From contig MPNW01001364.1 of the NCBI GenBank assembly GCA_011800805.1, positions 1 to 12,970 on the forward strand: a DNA stretch of 12,970 bases, in the 5' to 3' direction. The notes below the pieces were generated by a model, which saw only the letters and a list, made by a program, of their open reading frames with translations, made no database searches and was not told the DNA's origin. Position 1 is the first letter of the stretch, and the number at the start of each line of letters is the position of its first letter. A program made the translations under genes and the position numbers. Of this stretch, positions 1 to 7,139 are shown piece after piece. This stretch comes from Hirudo medicinalis (lineage: Eukaryota; Annelida; Clitellata; Hirudinida; Hirudinidae).

Positions 1-65
1 AAAGCAATTTAATAATAAAACTTTTTTTTAAAAAATAATTTTTTCGTAGAAGTTGTTTAAACTTA

Positions 66-90
66 TAGAAGTAGACACTCAACTACTCCA
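66..90 (+). repeat. Left terminal inverted repeat of the IS1595-family element
   Basis: Begins TAGAAGTAG and ends CAACTACTCCA. It matches the reverse complement of 1025-1049 at 22 of 25 positions, with mismatches at positions 10, 13 and 15 of the repeat. The match does not extend outward beyond position 66. Confidence 0.85.
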
Positions 91-150
91 ACATAAAAAG
101 CTAATAATATTAGTAATATTGGTAATTTAGCTAAAATAAATAGTTGAGTT

Positions 151-1032
151 ATGTTTAAGGGTACAAACATTTTGGATTTTGTAAAGGCGTTTGACAGCAA
201 GGAAAAATGCCTTAAATATTTAAGTTCTTTAAAATGGCGAAAAGGGTTTTCTTGTCCCAAGTGCGGCAATAGCAGTTGGAGTAAAACGAAAGACTTTCAA
301 ATTCGCCGCTGTAATAAATGCAAGCATAAGGACTCTGCTACGGCCGGTAGTTTATTTCATAAATGCAAGATTGATTTGCCCAAAGCCTTTATGATAGTTT
401 TTTTAGTAAGTACCGGAAAGAAGGGGATTAGCTCTACAGAGCTTAGCAGAAAACTAAGCTTGCGACAAAAAACCTGTTATTATTTTAAACGTAAAATAAT
501 GCAAGCTATGCAAAGTAGTGGTACTATAAAACTAAAAGGACGGGTTGATGTCGATGAGTTTTTTGTTGGCGGTTTTGAAGAAGGAAAAGTGGGTAGAAGC
601 AAGGGTAAGAAAAAGCAGGTGGTAATGGGCATTGAGATGAAAAACAAAGGTATTGTACGCTGCCATGCCTTAGCGGTTAGCGATTGTGGCACTAAGCAAT
701 TAAAACCATTTTTTGATAAGCATATTGACAAAGAAGCCAAGATTAGGACCGATAAATGGAGGGGTTACAGTCCTCTAAAAAATGAGTACAAAGAACTAAA
801 GCAGGAACAAAGTAAGCCCAAGCAAAATTTTAAATTGTTCCATCGGCAGGTAATGATGGTAAAGGGTTGGCTAAGAGGAATACACCATAGTGTTAAAAAC
901 TTACAGCCATACCTAGATGAATTTTGTTTTAGGTTCAATAGAGGTAATGCAACGGACAGAATTTTTAACAATATAGCAGAAAGAATGATTTATCATCAAC
1001 CTGTATTTATTAACCAATTAAAAATGGAGTAG
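151..1032 (+). CDS. IS1595-family transposase
   Basis: A 293-residue protein that catalyses movement of its own element. The N-terminus carries a zinc ribbon with two CxxC pairs (C35/C38 and C54/C57), and a helical DNA-binding stretch follows at about 75-120. The DDE-type catalytic domain begins with VDVDEFF at 132-138 (D133 and D135 are candidates for the first acid), continues with RTDKWRGY at 199-206 (D201, second acid), and closes with a conserved block KGWLRGIHH (238-246) followed by YLDEFCFRFNR (254-264) that typifies the family. The third catalytic residue of IS1595 enzymes is often not acidic, and I cannot assign it with certainty. Length is normal and there is no frameshift or internal stop, so the gene may still be functional. 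It is the only gene of the element; its stop codon lies in the right inverted repeat. Confidence 0.92.
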   Translation: MFKGTNILDFVKAFDSKEKCLKYLSSLKWRKGFSCPKCGNSSWSKTKDFQIRRCNKCKHKDSATAGSLFHKCKIDLPKAFMIVFLVSTGKKGISSTELSRKLSLRQKTCYYFKRKIMQAMQSSGTIKLKGRVDVDEFFVGGFEEGKVGRSKGKKKQVVMGIEMKNKGIVRCHALAVSDCGTKQLKPFFDKHIDKEAKIRTDKWRGYSPLKNEYKELKQEQSKPKQNFKLFHRQVMMVKGWLRGIHHSVKNLQPYLDEFCFRFNRGNATDRIFNNIAERMIYHQPVFINQLKME

Positions 1033-1049
1033 TTAAATGCCTACTTCTA
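1025..1049 (-). repeat. Right terminal inverted repeat of the IS1595-family element
   Basis: Partner of the repeat at 66-90. The transposase TAG stop codon (1030-1032) lies inside it. Its outer end is 16 bp upstream of the ATG at 1066. Confidence 0.85.
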
Positions 1050-1065
1050 AGAAATTAAATTAAGA

Positions 1066-1887
1066 ATGAAAAATACAAAAACAAAACCCGATCTTACCGA
1101 TGTCGTAGCGGAAACGCTGCTGATTACTTTGGCAATGAAATGCCGGGAAACCCGACACCCGAAAAGTATTTTTCACGATCCCAAATCCTGCGAAATAATA
1201 GAGCGTTTAGACTACGATTTTTGTAAATTCAAAAATGGAATATTGAGTGCAGCCGGTGTGATTCTTCGTGCCAAAAATTTTGATAAAAAAGTGCAACGGT
1301 TTATCGTGGCAAATAATAATCCGGTTGTGGTATTGATTGGTTGTGGTTTAGATACACGCTATCACCGAATTTATGAGAAGAATGATGCCGTTTTCTATGA
1401 ACTGGATTTGCCGGAAGTAATCGCTTTGAGGGAAAAATTGCTGCCTCAGGAGCGTAACCAACTTTTCCTCGCCCGATCTATGTTCGATACCGATTGGATG
1501 CAAGAACTCAAAAGCAAACACAGCAACGCCAACTTTATCTTCGTGATAGAAGGTGTGCTGATGTATTTCAAAAAAGAGGAAGTAAAAACCTTTATAACCA
1601 ATCTTGCGAAACATTTTCCCAAATCTGCATTGCATTTTGATGCTTTAAGCCAATGGATGAGTAAAAGAACCGCATCGCACGATACAGTAAGTAAAACCAA
1701 GGCAAAATTTAAATGGGGAGTTGACAATCCGAAAGACATAGAATCCTGGGCAGATAATTTAGTTTTTAAAAACGAGTGCTATTTCAGTATTGAGGAAAAA
1801 GGTCGTTGGAAATGGCTTCGGCGGCTATTCAAAACCATTCCCATAATGAAAAAAGCAGCACGAAATTTAGAATTTGAAATTCAATAA
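1066..1887 (+). CDS. Class I SAM-dependent methyltransferase, leucine carboxyl methyltransferase (LCM/Ppm1) type
   Basis: A 273-residue cytoplasmic methyltransferase of the family annotated as polyketide-type O-methyltransferases or leucine carboxyl methyltransferases, which place methyl groups on carboxyl or hydroxyl groups of small molecules or peptides. Visible signatures are VAETLLI near the N-terminus (14-20), the SAM-binding loop IGCGLDTR (91-98), the following acidic strand YELDLPE (111-117) whose acid would hold the SAM ribose, and EGVLMYF (162-168). The N-terminus looks complete, so the ATG at 1066 is a good start although no Shine-Dalgarno sequence precedes it. The PepSY gene starts about 10 bp after the stop, implying one transcript. 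The IS1595 element ends 16 bp upstream, so the native promoter has probably been displaced and any promoter would lie within the IS. The substrate is unknown. Pairing with an iron-reductase-like membrane protein suggests, as inference only, siderophore or metallophore chemistry. Confidence 0.87.
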   Translation: MKNTKTKPDLTDVVAETLLITLAMKCRETRHPKSIFHDPKSCEIIERLDYDFCKFKNGILSAAGVILRAKNFDKKVQRFIVANNNPVVVLIGCGLDTRYHRIYEKNDAVFYELDLPEVIALREKLLPQERNQLFLARSMFDTDWMQELKSKHSNANFIFVIEGVLMYFKKEEVKTFITNLAKHFPKSALHFDALSQWMSKRTASHDTVSKTKAKFKWGVDNPKDIESWADNLVFKNECYFSIEEKGRWKWLRRLFKTIPIMKKAARNLEFEIQ

Positions 1888-1897
1888 AAATACCAAA

Positions 1898-3844
1898 ATG
1901 AACAGCAGCAAAATAAAAACCTCTATTTTTTTGCTGTTAATCAGCATTGGTTTTATCCTACACAATTCATATCATTTGGCGGAATTATTATTTTTTGGCA
2001 AAGACATACAATTGCCCGATGCCAAAGGCAAAATTCCCATGGCGGTGCATATTTTTCGTTTGGTGGTGGAATTACCCATTATGCTTTTGGCATTTCTGTC
2101 TTTGTATATAGAGAAGAAAAATTTCTACCGCTTTGGTTTTATTTGGGCAATCCTTTTATCGGTATTAAATATCATCCATTTTGTCCAAACTTTAATCCAC
2201 GAACCGGTGGAGCTTTCGCAATTGGCTTTGCTGCTTTTTATTTTTATAACCAATTTAATTTTGGTTCACCACCTGCACCGATTGGCAACACCGTGGCAAT
2301 TTTTACCCAAAAAGTTACAAAACTGGCAATGGGCAAAACACCAAAAACGCTGGTTTGGAAAGTGGCATTTATATTTGGGAATTTTTGCTGGAAGTATTTT
2401 GGTGATCGTAGGTTTGACGGGAAGTATCTTGGTGTTTCAAGATGAAATAGACCAAGCTTTGAACCCCGAACTTTTTGAAGTTGCCGAGCAAGAAAAGCGA
2501 ATTTCTATAGATGAAATCATACCGATTGTTCAAAAAAAATATCCGGAAAAACCTTTTCATTACGTCAGTATTGCTGAAGAGAATAATCTACTTACTACCT
2601 ATCGTTTCCTAAATACCAAAACCGATGAGGAATTTTTCATAAATCCATTCAACGTAGAAATTTGTGGCAAACGCCTATTTCATAGCTCGTTTATTAGAAT
2701 AGTGATGAACATTCACCGCACCTTGCTCATACCAACGGTGGGGCGATATGTCGTAGGATTGGCAGCTCTAAGTCTATTGATTTTAACCATTAGTGGACTT
2801 CGGTTGTGGATTCCAAAAAAATGGAAACAACTAAAATCTGGTTTGACGGTTAATTTCAAAGCTAATTTCAAACGGCAAAATTACGATTGGCATCAAGTTT
2901 TGGGATTGTATTCCGCACCCATAATTGTGGTGCTATCACTTACAGGTTTGGTGATTACTTTTAACTCTGTTTTCATTGGTTTGCTTTTTATGCTCAGTGG
3001 TAAATCGCCGCAGGCTACGCAAGAAATCTTTACCCAAAAGTCCAATTACAAAAAAGAATTTGTGCAAATGCCAACCAATGAAGTGGCAAAAAACTTGGAA
3101 CCCATTTTCAAGAATGCTAAACTGCAGAGCATTATGATGCCTTCGGATTCGTCAGCAGCTTATATGTTTTATTACAAAACAAAAGGGATTACCAAAACCG
3201 GAAATCTGATTATGGCGGCAGCCGATCAATATTCCGGAAAATTATTACTCAACAGCGAAACCGATTTTCCGCCGACCGGAAAATCCTATATGAACTGGAC
3301 CACGTCTTTACACTACGGAACTTTTGGCGGTTGGCCAACTATAATTTTGGCACTTTTAGGAAGTTTAATTCCGTTGGCAATGTTCGTAACCGGTTTTATT
3401 ATTTGGTGGCCTCGTTATAAGAAACAGCAAGCGAGCGGTGTTAAAGTTTTAGGTCAAAATCAAATTGCCAAAACCAAGAAAATTATTCACGAAAAGCGTT
3501 TGTTGCATTTGCCATTGTCAAAATATTTTATTTTCCATTTAAAAAACAGCTTTCGATATGCCTTTTGGATTTTAATTATTGGTTTACTTTGTGGTGTGTT
3601 GTACGGTGCAATTTCAGGCATAGTCATAGCACCCGCTATGTATGTTTTCTTGTATATCGGAATGATGGTGATTGTAAATTTCGTGGTGTCTTTGTTGGTT
3701 GTATTGTTGGATTTAATTGCGTTCTCACCATTTGGAAAAACATATAAACCTATATATAGATACTTCGCATATTCTTTGGCGTTTCTGCTGATTTTTCTAC
3801 CATTAGTTTTAGGATTGAGTTGGAGCGGGTGGGATTTGTTTTAG
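1898..3844 (+). CDS. Large PepSY-associated multi-span membrane protein with N- and C-terminal membrane extensions
   Basis: The product is 648 residues from the ATG at 1898. An in-frame ATG at 1874 would give 656 residues and overlap the methyltransferase by 14 bp; I prefer 1898 because it leaves a short clean gap. Numbering below is from 1874. Residues 17-133 form about four membrane helices. Residues 158-514 form a PepSY_TM core with four helices and two extracytoplasmic segments, containing the family marks WHLYLGIFAGSI (164-175), MNIHRTLL (278-285), YDWHQVLGLYSAP (337-349), LHYGTFGGWP (479-488) and WWPR (511-514). The histidines at 165, 281, 340 and 480 lie where haem or metal ligands are expected. 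Residues 560-648 add about three more helices. Family members such as FoxB/PiuB-type proteins are linked to reductive release of iron from siderophores and are usually about 370-500 residues, so this one is unusually long. An inner-membrane location is near certain; the iron role is inference. Confidence 0.85.
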   Translation: MNSSKIKTSIFLLLISIGFILHNSYHLAELLFFGKDIQLPDAKGKIPMAVHIFRLVVELPIMLLAFLSLYIEKKNFYRFGFIWAILLSVLNIIHFVQTLIHEPVELSQLALLLFIFITNLILVHHLHRLATPWQFLPKKLQNWQWAKHQKRWFGKWHLYLGIFAGSILVIVGLTGSILVFQDEIDQALNPELFEVAEQEKRISIDEIIPIVQKKYPEKPFHYVSIAEENNLLTTYRFLNTKTDEEFFINPFNVEICGKRLFHSSFIRIVMNIHRTLLIPTVGRYVVGLAALSLLILTISGLRLWIPKKWKQLKSGLTVNFKANFKRQNYDWHQVLGLYSAPIIVVLSLTGLVITFNSVFIGLLFMLSGKSPQATQEIFTQKSNYKKEFVQMPTNEVAKNLEPIFKNAKLQSIMMPSDSSAAYMFYYKTKGITKTGNLIMAAADQYSGKLLLNSETDFPPTGKSYMNWTTSLHYGTFGGWPTIILALLGSLIPLAMFVTGFIIWWPRYKKQQASGVKVLGQNQIAKTKKIIHEKRLLHLPLSKYFIFHLKNSFRYAFWILIIGLLCGVLYGAISGIVIAPAMYVFLYIGMMVIVNFVVSLLVVLLDLIAFSPFGKTYKPIYRYFAYSLAFLLIFLPLVLGLSWSGWDLF

Positions 3845-3858
3845 TAGAATAAAAGTTA

Positions 3859-3870
3859 CTTATTAATAAG
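3859..3870. repeat. 12-bp perfect palindrome after the PepSY gene
   Basis: CTTATTAATAAG lies 15 bp after the PepSY stop codon. It is not followed by a T-tract, so it is not a convincing terminator. It could be a protein-binding site or a chance AT-rich palindrome. The rest of 3845-4037 shows no gene that I can support. Confidence 0.3.
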
Positions 3871-4037
3871 AGCATAATATGGTAAAACCCGTTGGCCGAG
3901 TTGATTTTTAAAAAAATAAAAAATATTGCGTAATCGTCCAAGAGAGTGACTAAACAAACTCATTTAAATGCACAACATGAGAGCGGATTTCGATTAGAAT
4001 TATTTTGGTTTTGAAAGATATTTAAGGGGTGATATTA

Positions 4038-4340
4038 ATGGCAACGGCAATTATCAAAGACGGGGAACGGTGCCCACATTTTCACGACATAGAAGTAATG
4101 GTTCTAAGCCTTACGGCGGAGTGTTTTCGTATTGATAGCGAATGCCATTTATTTTCGAAATTAAATAATGAATACCGGAAATCATTTACAAACCTTATCA
4201 GCGGCAGGCAATATAACGACAGAAAAAGGCAATTTTTTGTAAAAAGGGAACAAGCCCTAAAGCCAATGACAATGACAGAGCCGCTTAATAGCCATGCCGA
4301 TATATTTGCAACAGGCTCCATGCCTTTGGACATTTGTTAT
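4038..4340 (+). pseudogene. IS982-family transposase, truncated N-terminal fragment
   Basis: About 100 codons survive. The start is ATG 4038, preceded by AAGGGG at 4024-4029, one of the few Shine-Dalgarno-like sites in the window; a GTG at 4029 is the alternative. The fragment carries the IS982-type block VLSLTAE followed by RIDSE, the ISGRQYNDRKR segment, and then SMPLDIC, which resembles the IVDSMPLEVC motif where the first catalytic aspartate sits. Here the residue before SMP is glycine rather than aspartate, a further sign of decay. The reading frame is cut at this point by the end of the IS630-family element, where it runs into a stop codon. No remainder of the gene (the rest of the DDE domain) is found beyond that element, where rsmG begins almost at once. 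It is therefore a 5' relic, not an interrupted gene with both halves present. The family call rests on motif recognition only. Confidence 0.68.
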
Positions 4341-4350
4341 ACCAATTAGA
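4335..4350 (+). repeat. Left inverted repeat of the IS630-family element, including TA and symmetric flank
   Basis: TGTTATACCAATTAGA is identical to the reverse complement of 5209-5224, a perfect 16-bp match. The inner bases belong to the element. The outer TGT and one TA belong to the target, which must itself have been palindromic. Confidence 0.88.
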
Positions 4351-5219
4351 TATTGAATTTACCTTTAAGAGTTTTAAGATAGAATTGATTTCCGAAAATA
4401 GATTGCACGATAGCGGGTGTTATTTGGTTTACCACATTTGAAAGTTATTCTTGAAGATCTTCGATAGACTTATAAGCAACCCTACTTATTCTGTCTTTGA
4501 TAAAGCGCCACATTTTCTCGGCAGGATGTAGCTCAGGGCTGTAAGGAGGCAGGAATATTAAAGCCATATTGTGAGGTATATGCAAGCTCTTGGTTTTGTG
4601 GAAAGTTCCATTATCCAAAATCAATATTTTAAATTTTGATGGATTTTGCTTGGATATATCATTCAAGAATACCTGAAAAGTATCACTATTGCAGTGCGGC
4701 ATTTCTAAAAGATGGGCACGCCCTGTTGTAGGTAAAAAGACCCCAAATAAATACAGATTGTCAAGCGGTGAAGGAATGATGCTACGGGTTTAATACCTTT
4801 GGCAGTTATCATTCTTCTCAAAATAGTTAATACCCCCAAGCGGCTTTCATCCTCAAAATAAAGATTGATGCTATCGCAACCATCGGCCTCAAATTTTACT
4901 TGAGGTAACTTCAACTTCTCAAACAGGCTTTTTCCTCACCGATTATCTTCTAATAAAGCATCAGTACCTTCTTTTATGTATTTGCTACGCCATACCTAGA
5001 TTGATTTGTCTGAAACGCCAAGCTGGAGGGCTAAATCTATTTTACGGACTTGGGGCTGTTTTTTAAGAACAATAAGCATCTGCAATGCCCTAAACTTTGC
5101 AGCGTGTTTCTTTTGTAATCCCTTAAGTTCTGTAAGGCGCTCTTTTACTTTTACTTCCGTTATTTGTCGCACGCTACAAATATATAAAATCAAAGTGCAT
5201 TATTAATGTCTAATTGGTA
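4340..5219 (-). mobile_element. IS630-family (Tc1/mariner-like) insertion sequence, degenerate
   Basis: An element of about 880 bp with perfect terminal inverted repeats beginning TACCAATTAGA and flanked by TA dinucleotides at both ends, the duplication expected of IS630/Tc1/mariner elements. The enclosed transposase gene reads leftward and is broken by three stop codons and one frameshift. The left end abuts the IS982-family relic. The right end is 7 bp from the rsmG stop codon. Because the flanks are symmetrical, the exact outer boundary is uncertain by 2 bp at each end. Confidence 0.85.
4346..5193 (-). pseudogene. IS630-family transposase, broken by three stops and a frameshift
   Basis: Reading leftward, the relic begins with a helix-turn-helix region (KVKERLTELKG, then LALQLGVSDKSI). 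A TAG at 4996-4998 stands where a residue before VWRSKYIKEG is expected. A TGA at 4936-4938 follows EDNR. The DDE domain then starts with NLYFEDESRLG. Near 4763 one base appears to be missing: the frame running to GIKPVASFLHR continues one frame over as DNLYLFGVFLPTTGRAHLLE. It resumes with KILILDNGTFH (second acid) and YSPELHPAEKMWRFIKD (third acid). A TAA at 4445-4447 precedes a further 32 sense codons in frame that end at a stop (4346-4348) inside the inverted repeat, so the original C-terminus is visible. The start is uncertain (TTG at 5193 or a GTG slightly further in). The enzyme cannot be functional as it stands. Confidence 0.85.
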
Positions 5220-5224
5220 TAACA
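5209..5224 (-). repeat. Right inverted repeat of the IS630-family element, including TA and symmetric flank
   Basis: Perfect partner of 4335-4350. It ends 2 bp before the rsmG stop codon (5227-5229 on the minus strand). Confidence 0.88.
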
Positions 5225-5226
5225 GT

Positions 5227-5865
5227 TTATTTGGGCACATATAATAGATACTTCTGTTCAAAAAAAACTTCATCGAAAACACCCCTTATCGGAGTTACAT
5301 ACGGGCGAACACCACTCTCTTGAATCTCTTTTGATAGGTCGCCCCCTTTTAAGCAAATAAGCCCAGGTGCGGGTACGTTACTACGGGAAGATTCCGAAGC
5401 GTTTTTTTGAATAATTGGTTTACACCATTGCCACAAATTTTTGAGCGGAGCAACGGCGCGGGATATCACATAATCAAATTTTTCGTTTTTAATATCTTCT
5501 ATACGGGCATGTTGAATGGTTACGTTGTTCAGGCCGATAGTATCTGCAACACTCTGTACCACTTTTAGTTTTTTGGCAATACTATCTACCATGTGAAAGC
5601 GTAAGTCTGGGGAAAAAATAGCCAATGGAATGCCCGGAAAACCGCCACCACAGCCCAAATCTACGAATTTGGTTCCTTTTTCAAAGTCGAAAACAGCAGC
5701 GATGCTTAGCGAATGAAGGATGTGTTTTTCGTACAGCCCATCGATATCTTTTCTGCTGATAACATTTATTTTTTCATTCCAATCTTTATACAATGCTTCT
5801 AATGCGGCAAACTGTTGCAATTGTGTTTCCGAAAAATCGGAAAAATATTTTAATATAATTTCCAT
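5227..5865 (-). CDS. rsmG: 16S rRNA (guanine-527-N7)-methyltransferase RsmG (GidB)
   Basis: A 212-residue cytoplasmic SAM methyltransferase that modifies G527 of 16S rRNA (E. coli numbering); loss of the family gives low-level streptomycin resistance in several bacteria. Marks counted from the chosen start are ALYKDWNEKINVISRK (24-39), the SAM loop VDLGCGGGFPGIPLAI (68-83), the acidic strand end HMVDS (91-95), YVISRAVAPL (132-141) and CLKGGDL (171-177). I chose the ATG at 5865 because it gives the usual family length and N-terminus; the frame stays open to a TTG at 5982 but the added 39 residues do not look like family sequence. A loop rich in Ser, Asn and Pro (about 156-168) is somewhat longer than usual. 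The gene follows the glycosyltransferase on the same strand after a 117-bp gap. An IS630-family element sits just beyond its stop codon, so its native terminator is gone or displaced. Confidence 0.94.
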   Translation of the reverse strand: MEIILKYFSDFSETQLQQFAALEALYKDWNEKINVISRKDIDGLYEKHILHSLSIAAVFDFEKGTKFVDLGCGGGFPGIPLAIFSPDLRFHMVDSIAKKLKVVQSVADTIGLNNVTIQHARIEDIKNEKFDYVISRAVAPLKNLWQWCKPIIQKNASESSRSNVPAPGLICLKGGDLSKEIQESGVRPYVTPIRGVFDEVFFEQKYLLYVPK

Positions 5866-5982
5866 TTCGAATAAAAATATAAATAAGCCGCTAATTCGGT
5901 CTTTTAAAAAGTTGTAGAGTAGTGTGCACTTCAAGCGTGGTAGTAAGAACAAGTCTTCGTTCCTTATTTTGCGTGGATGCAA

Positions 5983-7086
5983 TTACCATTTATTCGATTC
6001 TTTTTTCCACAGTTTGGTGAAAAAAAATAGATAGTACAATGTCATCAATCCATCTAATATAAAAAACCATTTTATCAAATCGGTTTCGTTTAGCTTTTTC
6101 ATAGCCGACGAAAATACGCTAAACTGAACCACAGATTTGGCTACAAATAAGGCCAGTGCTATTTGCCAACTGTATGCAATGGCAGTAGCCAATAATAGTG
6201 GATAAAATAAAAAATGAGAAAGACTGTACAACCCCAATAAAAATTTGTGTTGTGTTTTATAATACTTGGATGTGCTGTAATGCCTTGTTTTTTGGTGTAC
6301 CCATTCGCTCCATTTTTTCTTGGGAACACTGATAGTGTGGGCATCTTTGTCTATCTCAATAACAGTGTTTGATGCGGTGGCCGCTTTGTTGATAAACAAG
6401 TCATCGTCTCCACCGGGAATATTGCCGATAGAGACAAAACCTTTGTGCCTCATAAATACATCTTTGGTGTAGCTTAAGTTTCTGCCCACGCCCATGTAGG
6501 GCTGTCCGGCCAGTGCAAAGGAAAAACACTGTATGGCACTATGTAGGGTTTCGAACCGAATGATTTTGTTCATCCAGCCGGGATGCTTTCGGTAAGTACC
6601 ATATCCCAGTACAATGTCAATGCCGGGTGCAAAGGCACTTGCCATTTTGTGAGCCCATTGACTAGAGGCGGGCATGCAATCTGCATCTGTTAAAAGTAAA
6701 TGGTTGTATTTGGATTCTTCGATACCAATGGATAATGGGTATTTTTTACCGATGCTTTCTTTGTTCCTTCTTTCGATGGTTATCATGTCCATTTCTGCAT
6801 GATTTTTTACCATCCATTGCATCGAAAGTTTGGTACCGTCGTCAGAGTTATCATTTACCAAAAGCAATTGATGAGGTGCAGGATATTGCTGGCTCAGAAG
6901 CAGCGGTACGTTTTTTTCCAAATTATTTCGTTCATTGTGGGCGCATAAAACAATGGATAGCGGAGGTAATTCCGTTTTGGTAGTAAGTTTTTTTTTGTAA
7001 AAAGCAATTCTTGAAAAATAAAAAAGATAATAGAAAATCAAAACGGCACAAAAAAATAAAGAGGTATAAAGTAATGTATATTCCAT
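5983..7086 (-). CDS. Membrane-anchored family 2 glycosyltransferase
   Basis: A 367-residue inner-membrane protein. One N-terminal helix (about 5-29) anchors a cytoplasmic GT-A fold: PPLSIVLCAHNERNNL (41-56), the nucleotide-site LLVNDNSDDGT (75-85), the DxD-type LLTDADC (131-137) expected to bind metal and nucleotide sugar, a GGDDDLF acceptor/base motif (225-231) and a QKTRHY block (265-270) in the place of the QxxRW motif. Two or three C-terminal helices follow (about 283-360). This layout is that of processive or lipid-linked-sugar GT2 enzymes acting in cell-surface polysaccharide or glycolipid synthesis; donor and acceptor cannot be read from the sequence. The gene diverges from tgt across a 53-bp gap and is followed by rsmG. 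A TATATTTG element on the minus strand (7111-7104) lies 17 bp upstream of the start and could be its -7 box. Confidence 0.88.
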   Translation of the reverse strand: MEYTLLYTSLFFCAVLIFYYLFYFSRIAFYKKKLTTKTELPPLSIVLCAHNERNNLEKNVPLLLSQQYPAPHQLLLVNDNSDDGTKLSMQWMVKNHAEMDMITIERRNKESIGKKYPLSIGIEESKYNHLLLTDADCMPASSQWAHKMASAFAPGIDIVLGYGTYRKHPGWMNKIIRFETLHSAIQCFSFALAGQPYMGVGRNLSYTKDVFMRHKGFVSIGNIPGGDDDLFINKAATASNTVIEIDKDAHTISVPKKKWSEWVHQKTRHYSTSKYYKTQHKFLLGLYSLSHFLFYPLLLATAIAYSWQIALALFVAKSVVQFSVFSSAMKKLNETDLIKWFFILDGLMTLYYLFFFTKLWKKESNKW

Positions 7087-7103
7087 ATCAAAAGTAATGC
7101 TGG

Positions 7104-7132
7104 CAAATATAACATATAACTTGTTATTTTTG
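7104..7132. promoter_or_regulatory. Divergent promoter region between the glycosyltransferase and tgt
   Basis: Two matches to the Bacteroidota -7 consensus TAnnTTTG lie back to back: TATATTTG on the minus strand (7111-7104) facing the glycosyltransferase, and TATTTTTG on the plus strand (7125-7132) ending 7 bp before the tgt ATG. No good TTTG -33 element is seen at the usual distance for either, so strength is uncertain. The whole intergenic gap is only 53 bp. Confidence 0.4.
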
Positions 7133-7139
7133 ACCTCTT

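Larger units (their letters stand above)
66..1049 (+). mobile_element. IS1595-family insertion sequence, complete
   Basis: A 984-bp element bounded by 25-bp imperfect inverted repeats (66-90 and 1025-1049, 22 of 25 positions matching) that enclose one full-length transposase gene. The right repeat overlaps the transposase stop codon at 1030-1032, as is common in compact IS elements. The family makes 8-bp target duplications, but the 8 bases outside each end (58-65 and 1050-1057) agree at only 5 positions. A clean duplication is therefore not visible; the copy may be old, or one flank rearranged. The right end lies only 16 bp before the start of the downstream methyltransferase gene. Confidence 0.88.

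Noticed and set aside
58..1057. 8-bp target duplication of the IS1595-family element
   Set aside because: The flanking octamers agree at only 5 of 8 positions in AT-rich DNA, which is not distinguishable from chance.
2143..2445. 100-codon plus-strand frame inside the PepSY gene
   Set aside because: An alternative-frame shadow; the main frame encodes clear PepSY and membrane segments.
5866..5982. Extended N-terminus of rsmG from a TTG at 5982
   Set aside because: The extra 39 residues are not family-like; the ATG at 5865 gives normal RsmG length and N-terminus.
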